64,000 nucleotides of DNA. Source: Candidatus Villigracilis proximus (GTDB lineage Bacteria > Chloroflexota > Anaerolineae > Anaerolineales > Villigracilaceae). How positions within the stretch are numbered: the first letter of the stretch is position 1; the number at the start of each line of letters is the position of its first letter. Below the pieces are notes generated by a model. The model was not told where the DNA came from. It searched no databases and worked only from the letters and a program-made list of their open reading frames with translations. The position numbers were made by a program, and so were the translations under genes. The DNA lies in assembly GCA_016715195.1 (NCBI GenBank), contig JADKBB010000005.1, positions 1 through 64,000 on the forward strand, in the 5' to 3' direction. This document shows, piece by piece, positions 15,204-23,667 of this stretch.

Positions 15204-16442
15204 ATGCAGGAGCGTATCGTAATTACAGGAATGGGAACAGTCAATCCTCTTGGGTTGAACGTGAAGGAGACGTGGGCGAATTTGGTATCTGGGGTATCCG
15301 GCGTTGGGCCGATCACGCTCTTTGATTCATCTCCTTTGCAGGTGCATATTGCCGCCGAAGTAAAAGGGTTTAAACCCGAAAACTTTATGGATGCAAAGGA
15401 GGCTCGCCGGCGTGATCGCTTTGAGCAGTTCACAGTGGCCGCGGCGCGTGAGGCTTTGCTTGGTTCAGGCCTTGAGATCACAGATTCAAATGCAGGCCGT
15501 ATCGGCGTTATTATTTCTTCCGCGATCGGTGGGCTACATTCCTTGCAGGAAGCTATTTTGATGAATCATACGGAAGGTCCGCGCAAGGTCAGTCCGTTTT
15601 TGATCCCGATGTTGATGGCAAATGGCGGTGCAGGGATGACCGCGATTGAGTTTGGAATCAAAGGCCCTTGTTTTTCTGTCGCCTCTGCTTGTGCCTCCGG
15701 TTCTGATGGCATCGGCACGGCATTGATGATGTTACGCACAGGTATGATTGATGCTGCGTTGGCGGGCGCTTCAGAAGCCACCATCACATCCACGGGTGTG
15801 GCTGCGTTTGATCGTGTGGGGGCGATGTCTCGCAATAACGATGACTATTCAATGACTCCGCAGCCCTTCGATAAAAATCGTGATGGGTTGGTGATGGGGG
15901 AAGGAGCCGGCGTGCTTGTACTTGAGCGCGAATCAGATGCAAGGGCGCGCGGTGCAAATATCCTTGCTGAATTGGCTGGCTACGGTGCAACTGCAGATGC
16001 TTATCATGTGACTGCTCCGCATGAACATGGTGCGGGCGGAGCTTCTGCCATTCGTATGGCACTGGCTTCAGCGAAAGCCAATTTTGAAGATGTTGGCTAT
16101 ATTAATGCGCACGGCACAGGGACTCTTCTAAACGATCAAGCCGAAACGCGCGCCGTAAAATCTGCCTTTGGTGATCTGGCCTACAAAACCCCGATCTCAT
16201 CCACCAAATCCATGACCGGGCACATGATGGGCGCAACCGGCGCGCTGGAGGCGATCTTCTGCGTGCAGGCTATTCGGGAAGGCATTTTGCCGCCCACGAT
16301 CCACTATGAAACGCCTGACCCAGAATGTGACCTTGATTACATTCCCAATAAGTCGCGTGAGGCTAAAATTTCACTCGCGATCAGTAATGCGTTTGGTTTT
16401 GGCGGTCACAATGCTGTTTTGGCGGTCAGAAAATACGCGTAA
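15204..16442 (+). CDS. fabF: 3-oxoacyl-[acyl-carrier-protein] synthase II
   Basis: Condenses malonyl-ACP with acyl-ACP in fatty-acid elongation. The start at 15204 has GGAGGC before it; longer upstream frames have no ribosome site. The catalytic triad is visible: Cys163 in SVASACASGSDG, His303 in NAHGTGTLLND, and Lys335/His340 in SSTKSMTGHMMGA. 412 residues, standard. It stands alone, with no acpP or fabD beside it, so it may be a separate fabF copy or the main one. Followed by the rplS promoter. Confidence 0.93.
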   Translation: MQERIVITGMGTVNPLGLNVKETWANLVSGVSGVGPITLFDSSPLQVHIAAEVKGFKPENFMDAKEARRRDRFEQFTVAAAREALLGSGLEITDSNAGRIGVIISSAIGGLHSLQEAILMNHTEGPRKVSPFLIPMLMANGGAGMTAIEFGIKGPCFSVASACASGSDGIGTALMMLRTGMIDAALAGASEATITSTGVAAFDRVGAMSRNNDDYSMTPQPFDKNRDGLVMGEGAGVLVLERESDARARGANILAELAGYGATADAYHVTAPHEHGAGGASAIRMALASAKANFEDVGYINAHGTGTLLNDQAETRAVKSAFGDLAYKTPISSTKSMTGHMMGATGALEAIFCVQAIREGILPPTIHYETPDPECDLDYIPNKSREAKISLAISNAFGFGGHNAVLAVRKYA

Positions 16443-16470
16443 AATTGGCGATTCAAAAACCAAAATAGTC

Positions 16471-16499
16471 TTGTGATATCAGAAAATGCGTGCTATACT
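16471..16499 (+). promoter_or_regulatory. Promoter of rplS
   Basis: TTGTGA at 16471-16476, 17-base spacer, TATACT at 16494-16499, followed by a leader of about 50 bases with AAGGAAGAG before the start. Confidence 0.65.
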
Positions 16500-16553
16500 T
16501 CGCAGTCGCATTTCAGAAATCTAAATACACATAAAACGTAAGGAAGAGCGAAA

Positions 16554-16901
16554 ATGACAGACTTTATTAAGGCCGTTGAGGCCAAAATTAATGAGAAAAT
16601 CCCACAATTGAACCCCGGTGATACGGTCAGCGTGCACGTCAAGATCAAAGAAGGTGACCGCGAGCGTATTCAGGAATTCAAGGGAATTGTGATCCGCCTT
16701 CGCAAGAGCGGCAACGACGCGTCTGTAACAGTGCGTCGCATGGCCAGCAATGGTGTGGGTGTGGAACGCACATTCCTGCTCCGCTCTCCGCGCATCGACA
16801 AGATTGTGGTGGAACGCCACGGCAAAGTCCGCCGTGCGCAGTTGTACTTCATGCGAGACCGCACAGGAAAGAGCGCGCGCCTCAAGCAGAAGTTCGACTA
16901 A
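16554..16901 (+). CDS. rplS: 50S ribosomal protein L19
   Basis: 115 residues. Located at the 30S-50S interface. Seen: GDTVSVHVKIKEGDRERIQEF, FKGIVIRLRKSG, VRRMASNGVGVERTFLLRSP and a C-terminal RRAQLYFMRDRTGKSARLKQ, all characteristic. It has its own promoter and terminator, a monocistronic arrangement without trmD and rimM, which often precede it in other bacteria. Confidence 0.97.
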   Translation: MTDFIKAVEAKINEKIPQLNPGDTVSVHVKIKEGDRERIQEFKGIVIRLRKSGNDASVTVRRMASNGVGVERTFLLRSPRIDKIVVERHGKVRRAQLYFMRDRTGKSARLKQKFD

Positions 16902-16916
16902 TCAATATCCAAAAGA

Positions 16917-16940
16917 AGGGCGCCAATCAGCGCCCTTTTT
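16917..16940 (+). terminator. Terminator of rplS
   Basis: GGGCGC / GCGCCC stem with a 6-base loop and TTTTTGTTTT after it, 15 bases beyond the rplS stop. Confidence 0.85.
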
Positions 16941-16959
16941 GTTTTCAAGGAGCAGACAC

Positions 16960-17676
16960 ATGCCAAAACCATTAATTGGAATTACGACACGCAACGGCAA
17001 AGATTCTGACGGGCATCCCACGATGGTGGTTCAGCATTCCTATATAAATGCTGTCGTCAACGCCGGCGGAGTCGCGATCCCGATCCCTTCCATTTTGCCT
17101 GAAGAGGATTTGCGACAGTTGTATTCCCAGCTTAATGGGATTCTCTTCACTGGCGGCGGGGATGTCTCTTTGGATTATTTCCCCGGATCACCCCACCCGA
17201 GAATTGATGGCGTGGACGATGCGCGGGATTTTACCGAGATCAGTTTGATGCGCGCATCGGTCGACGATGGCAAACCTTTATTGGGAATCTGCCGTGGGGC
17301 GCAGGTGATGAATATTGCTTTGGGCGGAACCCTTTACACGCATATCATCGACCAACTCAAAGGCGCGATCGATCATGATTACCCCGGAAATTTGCGCAAG
17401 ACAATTGTCCACCCGGTGAATGTGGACGAGTCTTCCCGCTCCGCTGAAATATTTGGTGAAACTCTTTTGAATGTGAACAGTCTGCATCATCAAGGCTTAA
17501 AGGATATTGCCCCCGGATTGCACGTTGTTGGTCATGCTCCCGATGGATTGGCAGAAGTGGTTGAACTGCCTGATCATCCCTATGCAGTAGCAGTGCAATG
17601 GCACCCCGAATGGTTGACTGACCAGCTTGCCATGCAGCGTCTCTTCAAATCTTTTGTGGATGCCTCTGCAAAATAG
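16960..17676 (+). CDS. Gamma-glutamyl-gamma-aminobutyrate hydrolase family protein (class I amidotransferase fold)
   Basis: 238 residues of the peptidase C26/PuuD group. Seen: KPLIGITTRNG start, GILFTGGGDVS, nucleophile Cys111 in LLGICRGAQVMNIALGGTL, and His215/Glu217 in VAVQWHPEW. PuuD hydrolyses gamma-glutamyl-GABA in putrescine breakdown; other members act on different gamma-glutamyl compounds, so the substrate is not fixed. The start at 16960 follows CAAGGAG. Followed by the hotdog-fold gene on the same strand. Confidence 0.85.
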   Translation: MPKPLIGITTRNGKDSDGHPTMVVQHSYINAVVNAGGVAIPIPSILPEEDLRQLYSQLNGILFTGGGDVSLDYFPGSPHPRIDGVDDARDFTEISLMRASVDDGKPLLGICRGAQVMNIALGGTLYTHIIDQLKGAIDHDYPGNLRKTIVHPVNVDESSRSAEIFGETLLNVNSLHHQGLKDIAPGLHVVGHAPDGLAEVVELPDHPYAVAVQWHPEWLTDQLAMQRLFKSFVDASAK

Positions 17677-17709
17677 AATGTTAATTTAACAGGGTTTCTT
17701 TGAGAAGAA

Positions 17710-18162
17710 GTGAATTCCTTCCTGTTTCGTCTCCGTGAAAGACTTGTAAATTTTTATCCGCCGCTTTTGGGAGCCGGAATACGTTCCCGTAATGTTGATC
17801 AGTACACGATCCATGTTGAAATGAAATTAACTGCGTTCAACCGGAATATTGTTGGTGTGCATTTTGGCGGTTCCCTGTATGCAATGTGTGACCCATGGTT
17901 TATGTTGATCATGATGCGCGGACTGGGCTCTGATTACATTGTGTGGGATAAGGCCGCAAGCATTAAATTTATCAACCCGGGGCGCGGAACCGTGAAAGCG
18001 GTGTTTCAAATTTCACAGGAGAAGATCGAAGAGATCCGCGCTGCTGCGGATGGCGGCGGGAAGATTGAACCGGTATTTTCCGTGGATGTGACAGATGAAC
18101 TGGGGCAGGTTGTGGCTCAGGTTGAAAAACTGCTTTATGTGCGCAGAAAATTGCCGCAATAA
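17710..18162 (+). CDS. DUF4442 hotdog-fold thioesterase-like protein
   Basis: 150 residues with a GTG start preceded by GAGAAG. The sequence (FNRNIVGVHFGGSLYAMCDPWFMLIMM, then KAASIKFINPGRGTVKAVFQI, then VDVTDELGQVVAQVEKLLYVRRK) is that of DUF4442, a hotdog-fold group related to PaaI-type thioesterases. The His/Asp typical of active thioesterases is not clear, so catalytic activity is uncertain. It lies 31 bases ahead of murI. Confidence 0.8.
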   Translation: MNSFLFRLRERLVNFYPPLLGAGIRSRNVDQYTIHVEMKLTAFNRNIVGVHFGGSLYAMCDPWFMLIMMRGLGSDYIVWDKAASIKFINPGRGTVKAVFQISQEKIEEIRAAADGGGKIEPVFSVDVTDELGQVVAQVEKLLYVRRKLPQ

Positions 18163-18192
18163 TCAAGCATTTTCCCGTAGTATGATTGTCAA

Positions 18193-19011
18193 ATGAAATC
18201 AACAAGAAATCCAATTGGTGTATTTGATTCAGGTGTCGGCGGACTCTCTGTCCTGCGGGCGATCCGGGCTTTGATGCCAGTAGAAAATATGGTGTATGTT
18301 GGCGATCAGGGGCATGTGCCATATGGTCCACGTCCGATGGGGAGATACAAAAATTTTCAGAGGGCATTACTCGCTTTTTACTTGAGCAAAATTCAAAGTT
18401 GGTCGTTGTGGCTTGTAACACTGCATCTGCTGCTGCATTAACGTATCTGCGCGGCCAGTTTCCTGATGTCTCGTTTGTTGGTATGGAACCGGCCGTCAAA
18501 CCGGCGGCTGAAATAACAAAAACGGGCAAGGTTGGTGTGCTGGCAACGCCTGCTACTTTTCAAGGTGCGTTATATGCTTCAGTGGTTGAAAGATTTGGCG
18601 CGGGTGTTGAATTGTTTCAACACACCTGCCCGGGGTTGGTTGGTCAAATTGAAAAAGGGGAGTTGAATACAAATGATACGCGTATCATCTTGGAAGATGC
18701 GCTTCTCCCCATGCTTGAAAAAAATATAGACACTGTTGTCTTGGGCTGCACACATTACCCGTTTGTGATTCCGCTGATTGAGCAGATCGTGGGCGGAGAT
18801 GTTCGGGTGATCGACCCGGCCCCATCGGTGGCGAGACAGGCTAAACGTTTGCTTGAAGCGGGGGAATCTGAATCAGAGTAGTGAAATGTCTGAAATCCGA
18901 TTTTTTACTTCCGGCGATTCTGATTCAATGAAGTCCCTGCTGCCTTTATTACTAGGGATGAGTGCTGATGTTGAGTCGATCACGTGGGAAGAAGGTCGAG
19001 TGACTCGATAA
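18193..19011 (+). CDS. murI: Glutamate racemase (two frame breaks)
   Basis: Supplies D-glutamate for peptidoglycan. Frame 1 gives PIGVFDSGVGGLSVLRAIR with the catalytic Asp-Ser, then YVGDQGHVPYGPRPMG. A missing G in the run at 18339-18342 shifts reading to KLVVVACNTASAAAL (first catalytic Cys), and onward to VVLGCTHYPFVIPLI (second catalytic Cys). An extra G in 18860-18864 then shifts to a third frame giving IRFFTSGDSDS, the usual MurI C-terminal element, ending at 19011. All catalytic parts occur once in order, so this essential gene is almost certainly intact in the organism. TATGAT lies 6 bases before the ATG with no ribosome site. The end overlaps the convergent gene. Confidence 0.88.
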
Positions 19012-20082
19012 TTTGTACGCCCATTTTTTGCATATCATCAAATAATTTTACAGGTTCAACAATATGCCCCATCATGTAGACGCCATCCTTGCGTGCCGTG
19101 CCGTCGAGATATTGTTTTAAATAAGCGACAACGGGAATTGCGGTGAGTTCGTATCCATCGGGATGCGCGATTCGTGCGTGGACTTCGGCCGGGCTGCCGT
19201 TTAATTGGCCTTTGGCTTCCACTTTGAGAGCCACCAGATACGGCGGCTTTGTTTTCCCCATGGCCCACCACATTAATTTCCCCAGCGGACGGATGCCGCG
19301 TTTGGGCGCGAGTTTGAGTCCCACTAGAACCAGTGGGGTGACGATGAGGTCTGATATCCAGTTTGAACCTGAGATATAAAAACCGGTTTCTTTAAGGGAC
19401 GGGATCATATTTGGGATGTCACGCAGCTCTTCAAAGAACATGGAATAGGCCGTGCGTTCTCCAATGTCATCGCCGAAATTGAATTTACACGAATCCCATG
19501 CTGTGGGTTTTGTCCATGCGCCGTTTTTATAGACCTGTGCCTGATACTCGATGAAGCCTTCCATGAGTTCGTCCACGGCTTCGGTGTAGGGCAGGTTTTG
19601 CATATTGAGATAGCCGGCCGTGATGGCAGATTCAAGAGTATCCAATTTTTGCGCGGCGTAGCGGATCAATGCAGCGGGCAGGCCGGGATGATAGCCTGCT
19701 TCGGTGATGAAGCACAGACCGGCTTTTTTAATTTCCTCTTCTGCGGCATATAATGTTTTAATTTGCCGGATGAATATTGCACGTCCAGATAATCCACGCG
19801 GGCGTCGATGCACGCGCGGACGACTGTCTCAGCGTGGTGAGTGGTTGGGGCTGCGACCAGGCATAAGGTCACGTTTTGAAGCGCTTGTGTCAGGCTGGTG
19901 AGATCAGCTGCGTCGGCTTGTCTTGCACTTACGCGTGAGTCGTGCAATTCATCCGCAAAGGATTTTGCTTTTTCCAGATTGCGGCCAGCAATGATGATTT
20001 CCACATCAGTTTGAGCGAGCAGATGTTTGGTAAGAAACTTTCCAGTGTATCCGTACCCGCCCAGGATCAGGATCTTTGACAT
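18980..20082 (-). CDS. Saccharopine dehydrogenase-like NAD(P) oxidoreductase (frameshifted)
   Basis: The N-terminal Rossmann fold is clear: MSKILILGGYGYTGKFLTKHLL, then IIAGRNLEKAKSFADEL, and VVRACIDARVDYLDVQ. A single missing base at about 19765-19780 moves the frame to RQIKTLYAAEEEIKKAG and CFITEAGYHPGLPAALIRYAA, typical of saccharopine dehydrogenase-like reductases. A C-terminal domain of about 200 residues ends in VQIIESLDLLPT. Joined length is about 367. These enzymes act on amino-acid or related substrates, unknown here. It starts 3 bases after the stop of the methyltransferase-like gene, so the two form an operon. Confidence 0.85.
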
Positions 20083-20085
20083 TTT

Positions 20086-20853
20086 TTATCTCCCAGTGAA
20101 AAGAAATTTATAAAATTTCCCTGTGTTCTGTAAGCGCGGCCAAAAAGCCGGGACTTGTTTTCTGTAATCAAGATACGGTTTGCCAAAGCGTTCGATCAGT
20201 TCCTTTTCTTCCACGAGGCGGATCCAGCCTGTGAGCCCGAGCGGCACGAAGATCGTGAAGATGATCGAGTTTGCGTTACCGTTCAGAAGTGCGAGCCCAA
20301 CCCAAACACGCAGCGCACTGGCGTAGATCGGGTGGCGTAGAATGCTGTAAATACTTGAGGTAACAATGCGGCCCTCTTCGGGATGGTAGACGTATAAAAG
20401 CATGAGATTATCCACGCCAAATGTGAATACACTGCGGATCCATAATAATGCACCGATGCAGACCATGAACCAGCCCAACGTAAGAAAGACAACAGTCCAC
20501 CAGCCTACAGGCACAAATGGACCATTCATGTAGCCAGCGTGAGCAACAGCGCTAAAGATCAGTGCAAGGCCGGGGATCGCAAAATGAGCAAAGGCATTGC
20601 GATAGGCGAGTTCTTTATATTTTTCTTTATAGGTTTGCTTGCGGGAGAAGAAGAAACTGAGGATGAGAAATCCCAGAGCGCTGATGATGACCTCGCTGTC
20701 TATGCTCCAGGTGGGGATGTTGTCGGAGACGAGGAAGTAAGCTGTCACCAATGCGCACAACCCCAGTGCGTAGAGGATGATCTTTAATTTTCCACCCGTT
20801 GAGTTTAATTCAGGGACGTGTCTGGCAAGTGCATCGAAACCATTTGATTCCAT
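20086..20853 (-). CDS. Isoprenylcysteine carboxyl methyltransferase-like (PEMT/NnrU-like) membrane protein
   Basis: The start at 20853 follows GGAGGCAAAA. It is a 255-residue multi-pass membrane protein. The family signature is at the end: IVTSSIYSILRHPIYASALRVWVGLALL, then GWIRLVEEKELIERFGKPYLDYRKQVPAFWPR with Arg-His-Pro and Glu-Glu, the SAM-binding region of the ICMT/PEMT superfamily. In bacteria these proteins probably methylate lipids or small molecules; the substrate is unknown. It precedes the saccharopine-dehydrogenase-like gene. Confidence 0.8.
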   Translation of the reverse strand: MESNGFDALARHVPELNSTGGKLKIILYALGLCALVTAYFLVSDNIPTWSIDSEVIISALGFLILSFFFSRKQTYKEKYKELAYRNAFAHFAIPGLALIFSAVAHAGYMNGPFVPVGWWTVVFLTLGWFMVCIGALLWIRSVFTFGVDNLMLLYVYHPEEGRIVTSSIYSILRHPIYASALRVWVGLALLNGNANSIIFTIFVPLGLTGWIRLVEEKELIERFGKPYLDYRKQVPAFWPRLQNTGKFYKFLFTGR

Positions 20854-20945
20854 TTTTGCCTCCAGCCGGAGTATAGTATTTTGTTGGGCGCTGTCAAGCG
20901 GAAAACAACTTTGGGTCTCCAGACGACACATTCTGAAGGCTTTTG

Positions 20946-21551
20946 TTAATCTGCAATACGTAAATCCAATTCTTCGGGAGTGGGTTTCTTTTCACCAAGC
21001 GCCTCAAAGGTCAGATCACTGGGGGGAAGCCCATACTTGAGATTGTAATTATCGAATATTCTCGAATACCCGGCACCGGCCGCTGCTTCAAAATTTAATT
21101 CGAGCTGGGATGAGACCTTGCGAATTGTTGATGTGTCTGTACCTTCAACTTCAACGAAGTCGCCATATGGAAGTTCGTCCAGCATAATGTGACAGCCATT
21201 TAGATCATACGTGGCGCGATATTTTTCATAGATCATGATCTGAACATATCCCAATGCTTTCAAAAGACGCTGGGTGGTTTCAAAATCACCAACTGTAGTT
21301 TCCAGCTCTGCGCGTGAGAATACTCCATCCACAATTTCGCTTGGACCTTTGTAGGTCAGAATGGCATTTGTATCCTGTCTTAATCGCAGTACCCGGCCAT
21401 TGGTTCTCATGCTTCCATCGGGCAGATCGTAGCGAAAGTTGATTTCATGCACGCGGGGTTGAATCAATTGCGCCTTCAAATCAAGAAGGCGCAATTCGAT
21501 CTTTTTTAAATCACGGACGTAAAACTTAACTTCAATTTCCTGGCTGTTCAT
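20946..21551 (-). CDS. CYTH-domain protein (class IV adenylate cyclase / thiamine-triphosphatase-like)
   Basis: 201 residues. The N-terminal Glu-x-Glu-x-Lys signature is NSQEIEVKFYV, followed by acidic and basic strands of the triphosphate tunnel (RVLRLRQDTNAILTYKGP, EKYRATYDLNGCHIMLDELPYGDFVEVEG). The fold binds triphosphates with Mg2+. CyaB-type members can cyclise ATP, while others hydrolyse organic or inorganic polyphosphate. The start at 21551 overlaps the end of the biotin-carrier gene by one base, so it is co-expressed with the carboxylase operon. Confidence 0.8.
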   Translation of the reverse strand: MNSQEIEVKFYVRDLKKIELRLLDLKAQLIQPRVHEINFRYDLPDGSMRTNGRVLRLRQDTNAILTYKGPSEIVDGVFSRAELETTVGDFETTQRLLKALGYVQIMIYEKYRATYDLNGCHIMLDELPYGDFVEVEGTDTSTIRKVSSQLELNFEAAAGAGYSRIFDNYNLKYGLPPSDLTFEALGEKKPTPEELDLRIAD

Positions 21552-22048
21552 TAATGCACGCTCAACAGGGTTTGTCTTTGCTCCACGCTCTCGCCGGCTT
21601 TGACGCGCACACGTCCCATGATGCCGTCACGCGGGGCTTTGAGTTCGTTCTGCATCTTCATGGATTCGAGGATCAGCATGACCTGTCCCTTTTTCACTTC
21701 TTCGCCTTCGTTGATGAGAACGGAGACGACAAGACCCGGCATCGGCGCTTTAAGATGGAACTCGCCTCCCTCCACGGACCCTCCGCCTGCTGCGGCTTTC
21801 AGACGCTTTTCCCGTTCATCCTCGATCTTGACCTGATACTGCCGGCCCTGAATCTGAACTTCCCAATCTTCCTCGCCCTGATAGACAAAAGACTCGTATG
21901 ATTTGCCATCGAGGATCAGAGAAAAGACAGGTTGTCCGCTTACGGATTCAAAGTCAACTTCAAGCAAGCGGTCACCAATGCGGATGTGACTCTCATCCAC
22001 GATCTCAATTTCAAATTCCTTGTTGTCAATCGTTGTAATATATTTCAT
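21551..22048 (-). CDS. Biotin carboxyl-carrier subunit of an acyl-CoA carboxylase
   Basis: 165 residues. The C-terminal biotinyl domain (about 98-165) has ILESMKMQNELKAP with biotinylated Lys131, preceded by an N-terminal beta-rich part and a Gly-rich hinge. It carries CO2 from the biotin carboxylase to the carboxyltransferase. It is the third gene of a leftward operon: carboxyltransferase, biotin carboxylase, carrier, then CYTH protein. The separate carrier and two-domain carboxyltransferase suggest an acetyl/propionyl-CoA carboxylase of the PCC-like type. Confidence 0.88.
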   Translation of the reverse strand: MKYITTIDNKEFEIEIVDESHIRIGDRLLEVDFESVSGQPVFSLILDGKSYESFVYQGEEDWEVQIQGRQYQVKIEDEREKRLKAAAGGGSVEGGEFHLKAPMPGLVVSVLINEGEEVKKGQVMLILESMKMQNELKAPRDGIMGRVRVKAGESVEQRQTLLSVH

Positions 22049-22081
22049 TATTTAACCTCAATCGTGGTTTTTGCACGACCT

Positions 22082-22135
22082 CTAAAATCGTTCAGGTTAC
22101 TTAACCACTAATCGCAAATCCAAAATCGCTAATCA
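22082..22135. repeat. Short repeat spacer inside the carboxylase operon
   Basis: A degenerate repeat of CTAATCGCAAATC / AAAATCGCTAATC words, similar in style to other STRR-like spacers here. Confidence 0.4.
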
Positions 22136-23665
22136 TTAGCGGTGCATACGTTCCCAGCGGCCAACCCATTTCCAGTTGCTTGTATCGCGTTCGTTCCTGC
22201 GGACAATATTTGCGTTGCGTTCGCTTTGTTGATGGGCAACCAGTGTGGCGAGAATGGCGGCAATTTCAAGGTTCTCCGTGCGTGACTCCATCGCATCATC
22301 CATTGAGAATCGTTCTTCCACGAAGCGCGTGTCAAACTGTCCGCCCATGAAGCGATGTGAATCCATCAATGTTTGGTGGAATGGAATGTTGGTGCGCACG
22401 CCGACGATGCGATATTCTTCCAGTGCGCGGCGCATACGCAGAATGGCCTGTGCGCGTGTTTCACCCCAAACGATCAATTTGGCGATCATCGGGTCGTAGA
22501 AAGGCGTGATCTCGAAGCCGGGATAAACACCTGTATCCACGCGTACACCGGGGCCGGTGGGCAGCAGACTGTGCGTAATACGCCCTGTGGACGGCATGAA
22601 GCCGTTGAAGGGGTCTTCCGCGTTGACACGACACTCGATGGCGTGTCCGTTAAATTTGATCTGTTCCTGGGTGTAGCTTAGTTGTCGTCCGCGCGCGATG
22701 CGGATCTGCTCGGCGACAATATCCACGCCGGTGACCATCTCTGTGATGGGATGTTCCACTTGCAAACGTGTGTTCATTTCAAGGAAGTAGAAATTGCGAT
22801 CCTTGTCCACCAGGAATTCGATCGTGCCGGCGTTGACATAATCCACGGCTTGCGCAGATTTTACGGCAATGCTTCCCATCTTCTCGCGCAGTTCATCATC
22901 AAGAAAAGATGAAGGCGATTCTTCCAACAGTTTTTGATGACGGCGTTGAATGGAACATTCACGCTCGCCCAAATGAATCACGTTGCCAAACGAATCTGCC
23001 ATGATCTGGAATTCGATATGACGCGCGCCTTCAATTAATTTTTCAAGATAAACATTCCCGTCACCAAAAGCGGATTCCGCTTCGCGTCTTGCGGACGCAA
23101 GCAGGGTCGGCATTTCCTCCAGGCTTCGTACTTCTCTCATGCCTTTTCCGCCGCCGCCCGCAGTGGCTTTGATCAGCAAAGGAAATCCGATGGTCGGAGC
23201 GATGCGCAGAAGATCATCGTTGGTCATGTTGCCAACATCTTCCGTACCGGGCACAACCGGCACGCCGGCTTTAATCACCGTGGCGCGTGCCTTGCCTTTA
23301 TCTCCCATCGCCGCAATGGACGAAGGTTTGGGCCCGATAAAGGTAATGCCCAGTTCGGCGCATCTTGCAGCGAAATCTTCACGCTCAGCAAGGAAGCCAT
23401 ACCCGGGGTGGATCGCATCCGCGCCGGATTTTTTTGCAACTTCAAATATCTTGTCGGCCCGCAAATATGATTCGCGTGAGGGGGCAGGTCCGATCAAATA
23501 GGCTTCATCTGCATAGCGGACGTGCAGCGCGTTACGGTCTGCTTCTGAAAACACAGCGACCGTCCCAATGCCAAGTTCACGGCAGGCGCGAATAATACGC
23601 ACCGCGATCTCGCCGCGATTTGCAACCAGAACTTTTGTAAACATGAGTGATTTTTTTGTTTTCAT
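22136..23665 (-). CDS. accC: Biotin carboxylase subunit of acyl-CoA carboxylase
   Basis: ATP-dependent carboxylation of biotin. Seen: KVLVANRGEIAVRIIRACRELGIGTVAVFS at the N terminus, the ATP-grasp glycine loop LIKATAGGGGKGMR, ERECSIQRRHQKLLEESPS, FLEMNTRLQVEHPITEMVTG with the catalytic Glu-x-Asn-x-Arg, and HAIECRVNAEDP. Either 23665 or 23644 (MFTKVLVANRGE, the more usual N terminus) could be the start; neither has a clear ribosome site. The first possible start lies just after the upstream gene's stop, indicating coupling. The tail of about 60 residues after the core is longer than in typical AccC. Confidence 0.9.
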   Translation of the reverse strand: MKTKKSLMFTKVLVANRGEIAVRIIRACRELGIGTVAVFSEADRNALHVRYADEAYLIGPAPSRESYLRADKIFEVAKKSGADAIHPGYGFLAEREDFAARCAELGITFIGPKPSSIAAMGDKGKARATVIKAGVPVVPGTEDVGNMTNDDLLRIAPTIGFPLLIKATAGGGGKGMREVRSLEEMPTLLASARREAESAFGDGNVYLEKLIEGARHIEFQIMADSFGNVIHLGERECSIQRRHQKLLEESPSSFLDDELREKMGSIAVKSAQAVDYVNAGTIEFLVDKDRNFYFLEMNTRLQVEHPITEMVTGVDIVAEQIRIARGRQLSYTQEQIKFNGHAIECRVNAEDPFNGFMPSTGRITHSLLPTGPGVRVDTGVYPGFEITPFYDPMIAKLIVWGETRAQAILRMRRALEEYRIVGVRTNIPFHQTLMDSHRFMGGQFDTRFVEERFSMDDAMESRTENLEIAAILATLVAHQQSERNANIVRRNERDTSNWKWVGRWERMHR

Positions 23666-23667
23666 AT

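Noticed and set aside
18193..19011. murI as a pseudogene
   Set aside because: All catalytic motifs are present once and in order; two single-base homopolymer breaks are a better explanation for an essential gene.
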